A stretch of DNA of 64,000 bases, taken from contig SVEZ01000004.1 in the NCBI GenBank assembly GCA_015057115.1, positions 62,001 through 126,000 of the forward strand, given 5' to 3'. The DNA comes from Lachnospiraceae bacterium. GTDB lineage: Bacteria > Bacillota > Clostridia > Lachnospirales > Lachnospiraceae. Below the pieces are notes generated by a model, which was given only the letters and a program-made list of their open reading frames with translations, searched no databases and had not been told where the DNA came from. Of the stretch, positions 18,241 to 28,759 are shown piece by piece. How positions within the stretch are numbered: position 1 is the stretch's first letter; the number at the start of each line of letters is the position of its first letter. A program made the position numbers and the translations under genes.

Positions 18241-19023
18241 TTACTTATTCTTCTTGTTATATTCCGCCAGCCCCCCGGTGATGACCTCAGCCAACGACTG
18301 TTGATATGCTTCATCACACATATTTTGAAGCTCCTCTTCGTTGCTCATATAGCCAATTTCCAGTAAAACTGCCGGCATTTTCGCATCCCGCAGTACCTGG
18401 AAATTTCCATACTTACTGTCCTGAACCGCAATGCCGCCTGCCCCGGCCGCTTTGACCATGGCCTCGGAAAAAGCCGCACTATCCTCACCGTAATAATAGC
18501 TTTCAAATCCGTAGATATCCGGGTCATCCTCATAAAAGTTACAGTGAACGCTGATAAAATAATCCACCTTCGCTTTATTAGCCATAACGCCCCGCTCCTT
18601 CAACCTGGGATAAAAGCTGTCATCCTCACGGGTCATGGTAACAATCGCGCCCTCTTTTTCCAGGGCATCCCGCAGTTTCAGCGATACCTGAAGGGTAATA
18701 TCTTTTTCCATGATATCATCTACCACACATCCCGGCACCCTCTCACCATGTCCCGGATCAATCATCACCTGAACATTCTTAAGAGAATACTGTTTCCGGG
18801 CTTCTGTGTTCCCGGGCTTCTCTTCCTGATTTTCCGGCTCTGCAACCTGCGTCGTGGCAGGTTTTGTAGCTGTAAAATGCCGAAAAAGACTTACGCACAA
18901 AAAACCTACGCCAACCAATACCAGTATGATTGCCCCTGCGATTCCGGCATAAATACCCAACCGTCTTCGCCGTTGCTGTTTCTGGTAACGGCGTCTTCGT
19001 TCTCTTCTATCGAATCCGTCCAC
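18241..19023 (-). CDS. Membrane-anchored N-acetylmuramoyl-L-alanine amidase (Amidase_3)
   Basis: A 260-residue wall hydrolase that cleaves the amide bond between MurNAc and L-Ala. A basic N-terminus (RRERRRRYQKQQRRRR) precedes one membrane helix (residues ~26-48), so the enzyme faces the wall. The catalytic domain starts MIDPGHGE (zinc His and Glu) near residue 90 and contains VDYFISVHCNF (second zinc His) near 165. It ends with the family block PAVLLEIGYMSNEEE carrying the catalytic Glu. No wall-binding repeats are present. The gene lies 8 bases after secA, an unusual but apparently operonic pairing. Confidence 0.9.
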   Translation of the reverse strand: MDGFDRRERRRRYQKQQRRRRLGIYAGIAGAIILVLVGVGFLCVSLFRHFTATKPATTQVAEPENQEEKPGNTEARKQYSLKNVQVMIDPGHGERVPGCVVDDIMEKDITLQVSLKLRDALEKEGAIVTMTREDDSFYPRLKERGVMANKAKVDYFISVHCNFYEDDPDIYGFESYYYGEDSAAFSEAMVKAAGAGGIAVQDSKYGNFQVLRDAKMPAVLLEIGYMSNEEELQNMCDEAYQQSLAEVITGGLAEYNKKNK

Positions 19024-19031
19024 GAATCACC

Positions 19032-21599
19032 CTACGCATTTCTTCCGCAACACTGTTTGTATTTCTTTCCGCTGCCACATGGACAGGGATCGTTTGGATA
19101 TACCTTTGCAACTTCTCTCTTCTTAGGTTTGCGTACTCCGGAGTCATCCTTGTTGGTTCCGGTTACCTTGGCAACCTGCTCGCGCTCTACCTTCTGTTCA
19201 ACCTGAACATGGAGTAAAAGCTTCACTGTATCTTCCTCGATTGCTGCGGTCATGGCATCAAACATGTCATAACCCACATTCTTATACTCTACAAGCGGAT
19301 CCTTCTGTCCGTATGCCTGCAAACCGATTCCCTGACGAAGCTGATCCATATCGTCAATGTGATCCATCCACTTGCGGTCAATCACTTTTAACAGGATTAC
19401 GCGCTCTAATTCACGTACAGCCTCTTCTTCCGGGAATTCCTTCTCCTTGGCTTCGTAAAGCTTGGTAACCTTCTCTTTCAGTTCATCCACAAACTCGTTA
19501 AGTCCCTTGCCCTTCACGTCTGCCGCTGTAACCGGTGCCATGGGGAAGATTGGTAAAAGGAGTTCATTTAACTCTTTCAAATCCCACTCTTCACTGTTGG
19601 CAATGCTTCCGATACTGATGTTGGTCTGCATTTCCACAACATCCAGCAACATCTGGTAAATGGAATCCCGCATGCTCTCACCCTCCAGAACGCGGCGACG
19701 TTCTTTGTAGATGATTTCACGCTGTTCATTCATTACCTGGTCGTATTCTAACAAGTTCTTACGAATACCAAAGTTGTTACCCTCAATCTTCTGCTGTGCT
19801 TTCAAAATTGCACCGGATAACATCTTATGCTCAATGGGTTCGTTCTCAGGAACACCCACAGTATTAAACATTGTAATCAGACGCTCAGATCCAAACAGAC
19901 GCATTAAATCGTCTTCCAAGGAAATAAAGAACTTGGATTCACCCGGATCTCCCTGACGTCCGGAACGTCCACGCAACTGGTTGTCAATACGACGGGACTC
20001 ATGACGCTCGGTACCGATAATCTTCAAACCACCGGCTTCTTTTGCCTCATCGTCCAACTTAATATCCGTACCACGACCGGCCATGTTGGTTGCAATGGTA
20101 ACAGCACCGTGCTGTCCTGCCTCAGCTACAATTTCGGCCTCCTGCTCGTGGAATTTCGCATTCAATACGTTGTGTGGAATACCCTGTTTTCTTAAAAGGG
20201 CGCTCAGTTCCTCGGAAGCCTCGATGGTAATGGTACCAACCAATACCGGCTGTCCCTTCTCATGAGAGCGTTTAATCTCCTCCACAACCTCATGGAGTTT
20301 CTCTTTGTGTGTCTTATATACAGAATCCTCGTGATCGATTCTGGCAATCGGACGGTTGGTTGGAATCTCAATAACGTCCATACCGTAGATATCACGGAAC
20401 TCTTTCTCCTCGGTTAAAGCAGTACCGGTCATACCGGCTTTCTTATCATATTTGTTAAAGAAGTTCTGGAAAGTAATGGTTGCAAGTGTCTTGCTCTCAC
20501 GTTTCACCTTTACATGTTCCTTCGCTTCAATGGCCTGATGGAGACCGTCGGAATACCGTCTTCCCGGCATAATACGTCCGGTAAACTCATCAACGATTAA
20601 GACCTCATCATCTTTTACCACATAATCCTTGTCTCTAAACATCAGGTTATGGGCACGAAGTGCAAGAATGATGTTATGCTGGATTTCCAGATTCTCCGGG
20701 TCTGCCAGGTTCTCAATATGGAAGAAATCTTCCACCTTCTTCACACCATCTGCCGTAAGGTTGACCACCTTGTCCTTCTCATTAACAATAAAGTCTCCGG
20801 TCTCTTCCTGAACCACACCCATTAAGGCATCCATCTTGGTATAGTCCGCCAGATCCTCGCCTCGCTTCATCTGGCGTGCCAAAATATCGCATGCCTCATA
20901 AAGCTTGGTAGATTTACCACTCTGTCCGGAAATAATAAGCGGTGTTCTTGCCTCATCGATTAATACAGAGTCCACCTCATCGATGATGGCGTAGTGAAGT
21001 TCACGCTGTACCAACTGCTCCTGATAGATTACCATGTTATCTCTTAAGTAATCAAAACCAAGCTCGTTATTGGTAATATATGTGATGTCACAGGCATAGG
21101 CTTCTTTTCTTTCATCATGATCCATGCTGTTTAAAACCACACCTACGGTGAGTCCCAAAAACTCATGGACCTTTCCCATCCACTCTGCGTCACGGGCTGC
21201 CAGATAATCATTGACTGTGACAACATGAACGCCTTTTCCTTCCAAAGCATTCAAATATGCCGGCATGGTAGATACCAAGGTCTTACCTTCACCGGTCTTC
21301 ATCTCGGAGATACGTCCCTGATGAAGTACGATACCACCGATAATCTGTACTCGGTACGGCTCTAATCCAATGGCACGCTTTGCACCTTCTCTTACAGTTG
21401 CAAAAGCCTCTACCAAAAGGTCATCCAAGGTCTCTCCATTTGCTAATCTTTCTTTAAATTCAACCGTCTTATGACGAAGTTCTTCATCGGTTAGTTTCTG
21501 CATCTCAGGCTGGAGTGCTTCAATCTTATCTACGATTGGGTAGATACGCTTTAGCTCACGCTGACTATGCGTTCCGAAAATACTGGTAATTACACTCAT
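19032..21599 (-). CDS. secA: Preprotein translocase ATPase SecA
   Basis: An 855-residue motor that drives unfolded preproteins through SecYEG at the membrane. The start [18 protein letters not shown] is typical. Walker [18 protein letters not shown] lies near residue 100, [18 protein letters not shown] near 208, and the second motor domain shows [12 protein letters not shown] near 490. The C-terminus carries the zinc-binding SEC-C motif [18 protein letters not shown], used to contact SecB or ribosomes. Only one secA occurs in this window. Amidase follows directly on the same strand. Confidence 0.97.
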   Translation of the reverse strand: MSVITSIFGTHSQRELKRIYPIVDKIEALQPEMQKLTDEELRHKTVEFKERLANGETLDDLLVEAFATVREGAKRAIGLEPYRVQIIGGIVLHQGRISEMKTGEGKTLVSTMPAYLNALEGKGVHVVTVNDYLAARDAEWMGKVHEFLGLTVGVVLNSMDHDERKEAYACDITYITNNELGFDYLRDNMVIYQEQLVQRELHYAIIDEVDSVLIDEARTPLIISGQSGKSTKLYEACDILARQMKRGEDLADYTKMDALMGVVQEETGDFIVNEKDKVVNLTADGVKKVEDFFHIENLADPENLEIQHNIILALRAHNLMFRDKDYVVKDDEVLIVDEFTGRIMPGRRYSDGLHQAIEAKEHVKVKRESKTLATITFQNFFNKYDKKAGMTGTALTEEKEFRDIYGMDVIEIPTNRPIARIDHEDSVYKTHKEKLHEVVEEIKRSHEKGQPVLVGTITIEASEELSALLRKQGIPHNVLNAKFHEQEAEIVAEAGQHGAVTIATNMAGRGTDIKLDDEAKEAGGLKIIGTERHESRRIDNQLRGRSGRQGDPGESKFFISLEDDLMRLFGSERLITMFNTVGVPENEPIEHKMLSGAILKAQQKIEGNNFGIRKNLLEYDQVMNEQREIIYKERRRVLEGESMRDSIYQMLLDVVEMQTNISIGSIANSEEWDLKELNELLLPIFPMAPVTAADVKGKGLNEFVDELKEKVTKLYEAKEKEFPEEEAVRELERVILLKVIDRKWMDHIDDMDQLRQGIGLQAYGQKDPLVEYKNVGYDMFDAMTAAIEEDTVKLLLHVQVEQKVEREQVAKVTGTNKDDSGVRKPKKREVAKVYPNDPCPCGSGKKYKQCCGRNA

Positions 21600-21726
21600 T
21601 TCCTAATTCTCCTAACTTTGCTACAATAGAAATATTGTACCACAAAGGCACGAGGCAAGCAAGCGCAAAGTACTTGCATTTCGCCCCTTTTCTATGCTAT
21701 ACTAGCCCAATAGGAGGGATGAAATC

Positions 21727-21978
21727 ATGGAACATTTTAGCTATACAACTTCTGGAACCTGTTCCAGACAGATTGACTTCGATATGGCAGACGGCGTACT
21801 GCACAATGTGGTATTTACCGGCGGTTGCGACGGTAACCTGAAAGCCATCGCTAAGCTTGTAGAGGGTAAGAAAGCAGCAGATGTGGTAGAATTACTGGCA
21901 GGCAACACCTGCGGTGACAAAGCAACCAGCTGCGGCGATCAGTTAAGCCGTGCCTGCAAGAAAGCACTTGGTGCATAA
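21727..21978 (+). CDS. TSCPD-domain small protein (TIGR03905-type)
   Basis: An 83-residue cysteine-rich protein. The sequence TTSGTCSRQIDF, then VVFTGGCDGNLKAIAKLVEGK, then GNTCGDKATSCGDQLSRACKKAL matches the stand-alone TSCPD family, also found as the tail of some B12-dependent ribonucleotide reductases, where it is thought to bind DNA or metal. Its function as a single domain is unknown. AGGAGG precedes the ATG by 8 bases. It is monocistronic, transcribed away from secA, and ends at a strong terminator. Confidence 0.85.
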   Translation: MEHFSYTTSGTCSRQIDFDMADGVLHNVVFTGGCDGNLKAIAKLVEGKKAADVVELLAGNTCGDKATSCGDQLSRACKKALGA

Positions 21979-22001
21979 TTTTATATTTTTAAACACAGGA
22001 A

Positions 22002-22036
22002 AATCCCCGGAACCAATTGGATCCGGGGATTCTTTA
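22002..22036. terminator. Terminator shared by the TSCPD gene and the hydrogenase-MCP gene
   Basis: Perfect 10-bp stem AATCCCCGGA/TCCGGGGATT with a 10-base loop, then TCTTTATT on the plus strand. It sits between convergent genes and can serve both. Confidence 0.85.
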
Positions 22037-22047
22037 TTCCTACCGTT

Positions 22048-23973
22048 CTAAATAATTTCCGATAATTTCTCGCGTACGCTCTTGGTTACTTCCGCTACCT
22101 CTTCCGTAGCCTGTACAATCTCCTCGGAGGAATCTACCAGCTTACCTACCTGCTCTTCCATGTTGTGAACCACACCGGTAAGCTCTGTTGCATTTTCCAA
22201 AAGTTCAGAGATAGCAACACCAATATCCTCCTTGGTCTGGTTACTTTCGCTGGCAGTATCTTTGGAGTTATCCGCCAGCACCTTAATCTGGTCTGCAACT
22301 ACCGCAAATCCACGTCCGGCTTCACCGGCACGGGCTGCCTCGATGGATGCATTCAACGCCAACAGGTTGGTCTGGTTGGCAATATTGATAACATCCTCGT
22401 TGTTCTTCTCCAGATTACTCAAATACTCTTCAATATTCTGCAAAGATTTCTCCAGACTCTCGGTAAAATCACGAACATCACCGATAACCTTCAAAATATT
22501 CTCGCTTTCCCTTGCATTATTGGCGGATTCTGTCGCCATACTGTCTACCGTATCATGGAGGGTAGAGAAATTCTCTTCAATCTGCTGGGACATCATATCT
22601 TTACGCTCTTTTCCCTCGGCTGCCATGCTCTCCATGTGCTCAACCAGCTTGGCATTATCATCCTTTTCCTTGGCAACCACGTCCTTGACATAGTGAACAC
22701 AGTTACCTTTATAGTTATCACCGTTGAAAATCGCTTTTGCCATGCCTTTACAAGTGGAGTATCCGCAGCAATGGCAATTAATCTCCCGCTTCTCTTTGGT
22801 GTCTTTCAGCATATCATTAAAGATTGCATCATACTGAGCTTCTGTAGGCTCCTTCAAGCTGATACCTTTGCTCTTATCCGTATAGCGGCGGATAAAATCT
22901 TCCAGATTCAGCTTGGAAAACTCCTTGTTCAGCCGATCCAGTCTCTGCTTCGGAGTAAGATTTCTTCCCCAGGCGGAACGCTTGCCATCCTGCTTGCTTT
23001 CCATCTTAATCTTTCCAAGGGTATAGTACGCATCATCCGTCTTGGACTTCTCCGGCTCCACACCGGTTCCGCATAAGCAACCCTGGGCACAGTTTAATGC
23101 GTCCACAAATAAATACGGAGTCTGTCCCTTCTTAATACGATCCGCATTATTCTTCAGATAGTCGTACATGTGCTTCTCGCCTTCCATCTGACGAACCATG
23201 GCATCCTCTCCCAAAAGCCAGTACACATTCTCCTTCAAACCGCCCGGCATCGGATAAATGGAGCCAAGTCCGTATGGAATTTCATCACTGACCGGAGTTC
23301 CCTTAATCTTATGGTCACGCACATACTGCATCAGGTGATCAAAGGTTACATTATATTCTACCATCTTATGGGTATTGGGATCATCAATCTCATTCTTCTT
23401 GGCGATACACGGACTGATAAATGCCAGCTTATCCGTAATCTTCATGTATTTCTTGGCATAAATTGCCGCACACATCATAGGGCTGTGTACCGGCATCAGT
23501 TTGGGTAACAGTTCCGGCAAAAACTTCTCGATATACCCAACAACTGCCGGACAGGGCTGGGAAATACCACCCATAAAATTATGCTTCTGGATGTAGTTGA
23601 TATATCCCCAAGTTGTAATATCCGCACCAAAGGATACGCTCAAAATCCGGTTCACCCCAAGAGCCTTCAGGCCACCCAACACCGCCTCATACTCACGGTA
23701 ATAATTCGCTTTAAAGGACGGTGCCACCAAAAGGGAAATCTTAATCCCTTTCTTCAGGTCTTCAAAAAACCGCTCCGTATCATCGTTAAACTGCCTTGCT
23801 CCATGCTCACATACATCAAAGCAGGCTCCGCAGGATATACATCTATCCGGGTTAACATGCACTACATTCTGCCCATTCTCATTCCGAGCCACATTGGCAC
23901 CGGGAGTGTTACAGGCACGAATACACCGGTTACACCCAATACACGCATCAGTGGTATACACTAACTGTTCCAT
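22048..23973 (-). CDS. Soluble [FeFe]-hydrogenase-like sensor fused to a chemoreceptor signalling domain
   Basis: About 641 residues from the ATG at 23973 (GGAG eight bases before it). Residues ~1-60 bind two 4Fe-4S clusters ([11 protein letters not shown] and [11 protein letters not shown]). Residues ~75-320 match the H-cluster domain, with C-containing loops [21 protein letters not shown] and [11 protein letters not shown]. The first loop lacks the Cys next to the cluster ligand that catalytic enzymes use for proton transfer (TSCCPxW), as in sensory hydrogenases. A further cysteine cluster [16 protein letters not shown] lies near 405, then a coiled coil. The methyl-accepting hairpin tip follows ([35 protein letters not shown]). 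No membrane helix is present. Inference: a cytosolic hydrogen or redox chemoreceptor. Confidence 0.85.
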   Translation of the reverse strand: MEQLVYTTDACIGCNRCIRACNTPGANVARNENGQNVVHVNPDRCISCGACFDVCEHGARQFNDDTERFFEDLKKGIKISLLVAPSFKANYYREYEAVLGGLKALGVNRILSVSFGADITTWGYINYIQKHNFMGGISQPCPAVVGYIEKFLPELLPKLMPVHSPMMCAAIYAKKYMKITDKLAFISPCIAKKNEIDDPNTHKMVEYNVTFDHLMQYVRDHKIKGTPVSDEIPYGLGSIYPMPGGLKENVYWLLGEDAMVRQMEGEKHMYDYLKNNADRIKKGQTPYLFVDALNCAQGCLCGTGVEPEKSKTDDAYYTLGKIKMESKQDGKRSAWGRNLTPKQRLDRLNKEFSKLNLEDFIRRYTDKSKGISLKEPTEAQYDAIFNDMLKDTKEKREINCHCCGYSTCKGMAKAIFNGDNYKGNCVHYVKDVVAKEKDDNAKLVEHMESMAAEGKERKDMMSQQIEENFSTLHDTVDSMATESANNARESENILKVIGDVRDFTESLEKSLQNIEEYLSNLEKNNEDVINIANQTNLLALNASIEAARAGEAGRGFAVVADQIKVLADNSKDTASESNQTKEDIGVAISELLENATELTGVVHNMEEQVGKLVDSSEEIVQATEEVAEVTKSVREKLSEII

Positions 23974-24147
23974 AGTCCCCTCTCCTTTTCGCAAGTATTC
24001 TTTTATCCGTATTATCTAGTGTCTGCAAAAAAATTTCTTATCAATGTATTATACTGCCCAGCTGTGAATTCTTTGTTAACAAACCGTGAACGTCCACCTC
24101 CCACATTATGCGCCATCAACCTACCGTTTCGCCGTAAACGTAAAAAA

Positions 24148-24215
24148 GTGCAGAAATGTGTGCGCACCGCGATTTCAAGCCCTAAGCTTGCGAGCGGCAG
24201 CACACATTCCTGCAC
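24148..24215 (-). terminator. Large hairpin terminator after trpS
   Basis: Arms GTGCAGAAATGTGTGC and GCACACATTCCTGCAC (one mismatch) enclose a 36-base loop that can fold again. The minus strand ends in six T residues. It lies 5 bases past the trpS stop. Nothing else was recognised between trpS and the hydrogenase-MCP gene. Confidence 0.8.
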
Positions 24216-24220
24216 TACAA

Positions 24221-25315
24221 TTATATTTTATTGCGGAACCGTTCCGCCTGCTGGCGAATCAATTCTTCATCTTCAAAATAATTAATCTGCATAGCCGCTT
24301 TTACCTCGGAAAGGGTCTGACGGCCTTTGGCTCTGGCAGCCTCGGTACCTTTACGAAGCACTTCGTAAACTGCCGGAATGTCCTGTTCCCATTTTGCACG
24401 ACGTTCTCTGATTGGTGCAAGTTCTTCTTCCAACACTTTGATTAAGAACTTCTTCACCTTCACATCTCCAAGACCACCTCTCTGATAGTGATCTTTTACC
24501 TCCTGCAGATTGTTGTAATCCGGCCAGTATTTTGGGAAATGCTCGTCCTTGCAAAAAGCGTCCAGATAGGTAAATACCGTATTTCCTTCAATCTTGCCCG
24601 GGTCCTCCACGCGGATGTGATCCGGATCGGTAAACATACTCATAACCTTCTGCTTCACTTCAGCCGGAGAATCGGAAATGTAAATACAGTTACCCAAAGA
24701 CTTACTCATCTTTGCCTTACCATCTATTCCCGGAAGACGGCAACAATTCTTGTTATCCGGTAAAAGAGCCTTCGGCTCAACCAAAATACCTTCTCCGTAA
24801 ATATTTCCAAAGCTTCTTACAATCTCTCTTGTCTGTTCCAGCATCGGAAGCTGGTCCTCGCCTACCGGCACGGTAGTTGCCTTGAATAAGGTAATATCTG
24901 CCGCCTGGCTGATGGGATAGGTCAAAAATCCCACCGGAATGCTGGTTTCAAAATTACGAAGCTTAATCTCTGACTTCACCGTCGGGTTACGCTCCAAACG
25001 AGATAAGGTTACCAGATTCATATAGTAAAAACTTAACTCACAAAGTTCCTGCACCTGAGACTGAATAAACAAATGACATTTCTCCGGATCCAATCCACAG
25101 GAAAGATAGTCAAGGGCTACCTCAATAATGCTCTGGCGAATTTTCTCCGGATTATCCGCATTGTCCGTTAACGCCTGGGCATCTGCAATCATAATATAAA
25201 TCTCGTCATATTCTCCGCTGTTCTGTAAACGCACCCGCTCCCGCAAAGAACCTACATAATGTCCGATATGTAGCTTGCCGGTGGGGCGATCCCCTGTTAA
25301 AATAATCTTACTCAT
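24221..25315 (-). CDS. trpS: Tryptophan--tRNA ligase
   Basis: A 364-residue class I aminoacyl-tRNA synthetase that charges tRNA-Trp. HIGH motif appears as [11 protein letters not shown] at residue 14 and KMSKS as [14 protein letters not shown]? more exactly [11 protein letters not shown] near residue 203. The N-terminal ILTGDRPTG block is typical of the family. It is slightly longer than the common 325-340 residues because of an extended C-terminal part. It is monocistronic with a 65-base leader to the next gene, too short for a T-box, so control by tRNA-sensing is not evident. Confidence 0.95.
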   Translation of the reverse strand: MSKIILTGDRPTGKLHIGHYVGSLRERVRLQNSGEYDEIYIMIADAQALTDNADNPEKIRQSIIEVALDYLSCGLDPEKCHLFIQSQVQELCELSFYYMNLVTLSRLERNPTVKSEIKLRNFETSIPVGFLTYPISQAADITLFKATTVPVGEDQLPMLEQTREIVRSFGNIYGEGILVEPKALLPDNKNCCRLPGIDGKAKMSKSLGNCIYISDSPAEVKQKVMSMFTDPDHIRVEDPGKIEGNTVFTYLDAFCKDEHFPKYWPDYNNLQEVKDHYQRGGLGDVKVKKFLIKVLEEELAPIRERRAKWEQDIPAVYEVLRKGTEAARAKGRQTLSEVKAAMQINYFEDEELIRQQAERFRNKI

Positions 25316-25380
25316 TTTCTATCCTCACAATATCCATTTCATTAAACTATCTTTCATTATACGGTTTTCCGGGGGAAAAG

Positions 25381-28149
25381 TCAAAAACTTTCCTGCACTG
25401 CATCCTCCGGAATCAGGTCTTTCAAAGAAGTAGTTGCTTTTTGCAAAACCTTCTGTTCCACATGCTCCGTGATTTCTCCGGAAATCCGTTTTACTTCCGC
25501 CTCAAACTCTCGCGCCGACAAAAGCTTACAGCCTGCGCCTGCAATGATGACCTGCTCTAATCCGTCGGAAGTTGCCACCGTCACATCGTATTTGCGCCCC
25601 ATCTGGTGTGCGCATCGCTCAATATACTGATCTGCCGTCTCTGCTTCTCTGGTATATACCACCGTAATATTCTTATAAGGAACAATCTCCGTCTGATGTC
25701 CCTTGGTTTTGTAGGCATCATACACCAGAATCACAGATTGCTTCGTGTAGCCCTGATAGTTGCACAAAATATCCTTCAGTCGATTTCTGGCGCCTTCAAT
25801 ATTATTCTCCGCCAGCTCTTTTAAGGAAGGCCAGGCAAAAATAATGTTATAGCCATCCACCAGTAGGTAGCTGTCCTTTTTGGGTGCCGGCTTGTTCTTG
25901 TGGCGTGCTTCCTTATCATAATCGTAATCCGCCGGCTTTTCTTTAGGTACGGAAGTTTTCTCCTTAGGCGCTTTTTTCTTTCCGTTCCAGGTTCCTCTTG
26001 CCCGGCTGTCATCCAAGGTATCCTCCTCAAACTTGGAAGGAATACTGCCGTAGGTTTTTTCAAAAATCTCCTTCAATTCCTTCTCTGTCATGGCGGCATC
26101 CTTCGGGGTAATCCCCAAAATCCGTTGTTCTTCTTCCCGCCGTTTCCCTTCGGCCTTCACTTTTTCCGCCTCCAGAAACATCTCGTATTCTTCTATTTCT
26201 CCTGCGGTTTTGCCACCGGATACCAGCGGCAAATGCATATGCTGTTCCACCTCGTACCAGGGAACAATAACGCCGGCACCATGAGTACAAAAAACAGAAG
26301 CCGACGGGTTTCGCATATCGCTTTCCGGATCATAGCCAATCTGTTCCAACACCTCGTCCTGATTATGACAGGGTGCATAGCCGAATAACCGGCAGGACAG
26401 TTTCCCCAGGCCTCCGGTATAAGATAATACCTCGGTCTGGTAGCCGTTTAAGGTAGCCACCGGGGCCGTTCCCCTAATAATGGATTCCTCTCCCGCGACT
26501 TCCGGTGCTTCAAACTTGGCAAAACGGGCATTTAAATCCGTCATGGCCCGTCCCACCTGAGCCGTTGGTAGGGTCAGGGTAAAAGCGAAAATCGGCTCAA
26601 GCAACACCCCTTTTGCCTTCATCAGCCCCTGTCGTACTGCCCGGTAGGTAGCCTGTCTAAAGTCTCCGCCTTCTGTATGTTTTGGATGAGCTTTCCCCGT
26701 TACCAGTGTAATCACCATATCCGTAATGGGGAAACCGGCTAATACTCCCTTATGCCGCCTTTCCTCCAAATGGGTTAGAATCAAACGCTGCCAGTTTTTC
26801 GAAAGAATATCCTCGGAGCAATCCGTGGCAAAAGTGAGGCCACTGCCTCTTTCTCCCGGCTCCAGTCTTAGGTGGACTTCCGCGTAATGGCGCAAAGGCT
26901 CAAAATGTCCCACACCTTCTTCCGTACTTTCAATGGTTTCCCGATAGACAATCCGTCCCGTTCCAAATTCCACCGGAATCTCAAATCGTTTGGATATCTG
27001 ATGTTTCAATATTTCAATCTGCACCTCACCCATGAGCTGCATCTGAATTTCTTTTACCTGTTCGTCCCAAACCACATGAAGCTGAGGATCCTCTTCCTCC
27101 AACTGTTTCAGATTTGCCAGCATCCGACGGCTGTCAATGGTGGAGGGATATTTCACGGCATAGGTTAAAACCGGGGTTAATACGCTTGCGGCCCCATCGG
27201 TTTCACAACCGATGCCCTGTCCCGGATAGGTACCGGAAAGTCCCGGAATACTCACGATGCTTCCGCTCTCGGCTTCCGTAACGTCTTTATATTTTTCACC
27301 GGAATAAATCCGAATCTGATTCACCTTTACGTCCGTCTCTTCCCCGGTTTCCACATCCCGTAAAGTAATGGTATCTTTCAGTTTCAGACTTCCGGAGGTA
27401 ATCTTTACATGGGTCAGACGCACATCCTTGTCATCTCTGGAAATTTTAAAGACTCTGGCGCCAAATTCCTCGCCTGCCTCCTTGGGAGTTGCGTAGGCAT
27501 ACAGCGCCTCCATCAGTTCCTCCACTCCTTCATCCCGCAGGGCAGAACCAAACAGGCAGGGAAATACCTTCCTTCCCCGAATCATAGCCGTTATCTGTTC
27601 CTCAGTCAGACTGTCGGTTTCTAAATATGTCTCTAAAAGCTCCTCGTCTCCGGCTGCTGCCGTTTCCAGAAAAGCGGTAGTATGAAGCTCCTCACAGTCA
27701 GGGGAAAGCTTGTTTTTCAGTTCTGCCAGAATCGCTGTTTTATCCGTATCCGGCTGATCCATTTTATTTACAAAGATAAAAGTGGGAACTTCGTATCGCT
27801 CCAAAAGCTTCCACAGAGTTTCGGTATGAGCCTGCACCCCATCGGTGGCACTGATAACAAAGACGCAATAATCCAGGACCGACAACACCCTTTCTGCTTC
27901 CGGCGCAAAGTCGACGTGTCCCGGAGTATCCAACAAAGAAACAGGCCGGTCTTTGATGGAAAGCTCGGCCTGTTTGGAAAATATTGTTATTCCACGTTCT
28001 TTCTCCAACTCATCCGTATCCAAATATGCGTCTTTCTTATCCACCCGCCCCATCTTGTTAATGACGCCGGTGTGATACAGAAGTCCTTCGGAAAGTGTTG
28101 TCTTTCCCGCATCGACATGAGCTAAAATTCCTAATACTACGTGGTTCAT
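25381..28149 (-). CDS. TetM/EF-G-like ribosomal GTPase fused to a C-terminal NYN (YacP/Rae1-like) nuclease domain
   Basis: A 922-residue fusion. Residues 1-~650 match translational GTPases of the ribosomal-protection group: G1 AHVDAGKTT, switch I RGITIFSK, G3 DTPGHVDF, G4 NKMD, then EF-G domains II-V. Residues ~660-755 are a charged linker with Lys/Glu-rich segments. Residues ~759-900 match the NYN/PIN fold of YacP (Rae1), which in Bacillus cleaves mRNA in the ribosomal A site: LLVDGYNIIFAW, VYDAYKTKG, ETADQYIERCA and VATSDGLEQ hold the expected acidic residues. Inference: a ribosome-binding GTPase that brings a nuclease to the A site. Tetracycline protection is possible but unproven. It is likely co-transcribed with the upstream DUF4358 gene (19-base gap). 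Confidence 0.85.
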   Translation of the reverse strand: MNHVVLGILAHVDAGKTTLSEGLLYHTGVINKMGRVDKKDAYLDTDELEKERGITIFSKQAELSIKDRPVSLLDTPGHVDFAPEAERVLSVLDYCVFVISATDGVQAHTETLWKLLERYEVPTFIFVNKMDQPDTDKTAILAELKNKLSPDCEELHTTAFLETAAAGDEELLETYLETDSLTEEQITAMIRGRKVFPCLFGSALRDEGVEELMEALYAYATPKEAGEEFGARVFKISRDDKDVRLTHVKITSGSLKLKDTITLRDVETGEETDVKVNQIRIYSGEKYKDVTEAESGSIVSIPGLSGTYPGQGIGCETDGAASVLTPVLTYAVKYPSTIDSRRMLANLKQLEEEDPQLHVVWDEQVKEIQMQLMGEVQIEILKHQISKRFEIPVEFGTGRIVYRETIESTEEGVGHFEPLRHYAEVHLRLEPGERGSGLTFATDCSEDILSKNWQRLILTHLEERRHKGVLAGFPITDMVITLVTGKAHPKHTEGGDFRQATYRAVRQGLMKAKGVLLEPIFAFTLTLPTAQVGRAMTDLNARFAKFEAPEVAGEESIIRGTAPVATLNGYQTEVLSYTGGLGKLSCRLFGYAPCHNQDEVLEQIGYDPESDMRNPSASVFCTHGAGVIVPWYEVEQHMHLPLVSGGKTAGEIEEYEMFLEAEKVKAEGKRREEEQRILGITPKDAAMTEKELKEIFEKTYGSIPSKFEEDTLDDSRARGTWNGKKKAPKEKTSVPKEKPADYDYDKEARHKNKPAPKKDSYLLVDGYNIIFAWPSLKELAENNIEGARNRLKDILCNYQGYTKQSVILVYDAYKTKGHQTEIVPYKNITVVYTREAETADQYIERCAHQMGRKYDVTVATSDGLEQVIIAGAGCKLLSAREFEAEVKRISGEITEHVEQKVLQKATTSLKDLIPEDAVQESF

Positions 28150-28168
28150 TTACTTATACATCCTTTGA

Positions 28169-28690
28169 TTACTCGGATTCCTCCATTGCTTTTTCAAAGG
28201 TTGCTTTGATATGAGAAAATTTCTCATTCATAATGTAGCAGACATAATTCCCTTTTGCAAAAACTACTGCCTGTTCTGCAATCTCCACCTGATCCGGAGC
28301 GTAGTTTTCGTAGGTTTTCTTTCTGCTTTCTTTGAACTCTTTCAGGTTCTCAACCATGGTATCCACATCCTCTTTGTCTTTTACAAAGACAACAGCCACT
28401 TCACTGGCCTTTCCGTCGGATGCGTAAGAATAGAAGTAATCCTGTATCTTATCATACTCCATATCCGACAAAGTTGCAAAGAGTTCTTCTGCATTTTCAT
28501 CCTGACTGCTGATGGTAGTCATATCCGGTAATTCATCCTGGGTATTTAACATATCCTTCTGAAGTTGCACGATGTCCACGCTACTGCAAACAGTCTTCTT
28601 TTCCTTATCGTCTTTACCGCAAGCTGTAAACATTCCCAATATCATACAGCCTGCCAGCAATAAAGGTGCAATTCTTCCTGCTTTTCTCAT
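28169..28690 (-). CDS. DUF4358-type lipoprotein
   Basis: A 173-residue protein with a lipoprotein signal (LLLAGCMILGMFTACGK; the second Cys fits best as the lipobox) and a compact extracellular domain. The pattern MEYDKIQDYFYSYASDGKASEVAVVFVKD matches the DUF4358 family, common and uncharacterised in Clostridia. It lies between the transglutaminase-like gene upstream and the GTPase-NYN gene downstream. No function can be given. Confidence 0.75.
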   Translation of the reverse strand: MRKAGRIAPLLLAGCMILGMFTACGKDDKEKKTVCSSVDIVQLQKDMLNTQDELPDMTTISSQDENAEELFATLSDMEYDKIQDYFYSYASDGKASEVAVVFVKDKEDVDTMVENLKEFKESRKKTYENYAPDQVEIAEQAVVFAKGNYVCYIMNEKFSHIKATFEKAMEESE

Positions 28691-28759
28691 ACTTTATTCT
28701 CCATCTTCATTCACTACAAAGGTTGTGGTTGGTCCATCTACTCCATCACCGACTTCTGT

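Noticed and set aside
24012-24215. 67-codon minus-strand frame after trpS
   Set aside because: It lies across the trpS terminator hairpin, has no ribosome site and no familiar motif.
25316-25380. T-box or other leader upstream of trpS
   Set aside because: Only 65 bases separate it from the next gene; no specifier stem, T-box sequence or antiterminator could fit.
25381-28149. Plain tetracycline-resistance gene
   Set aside because: The GTPase part is TetM-like, but the protein is ~280 residues longer with a NYN domain, and nothing nearby suggests a resistance island. I kept the broader description.
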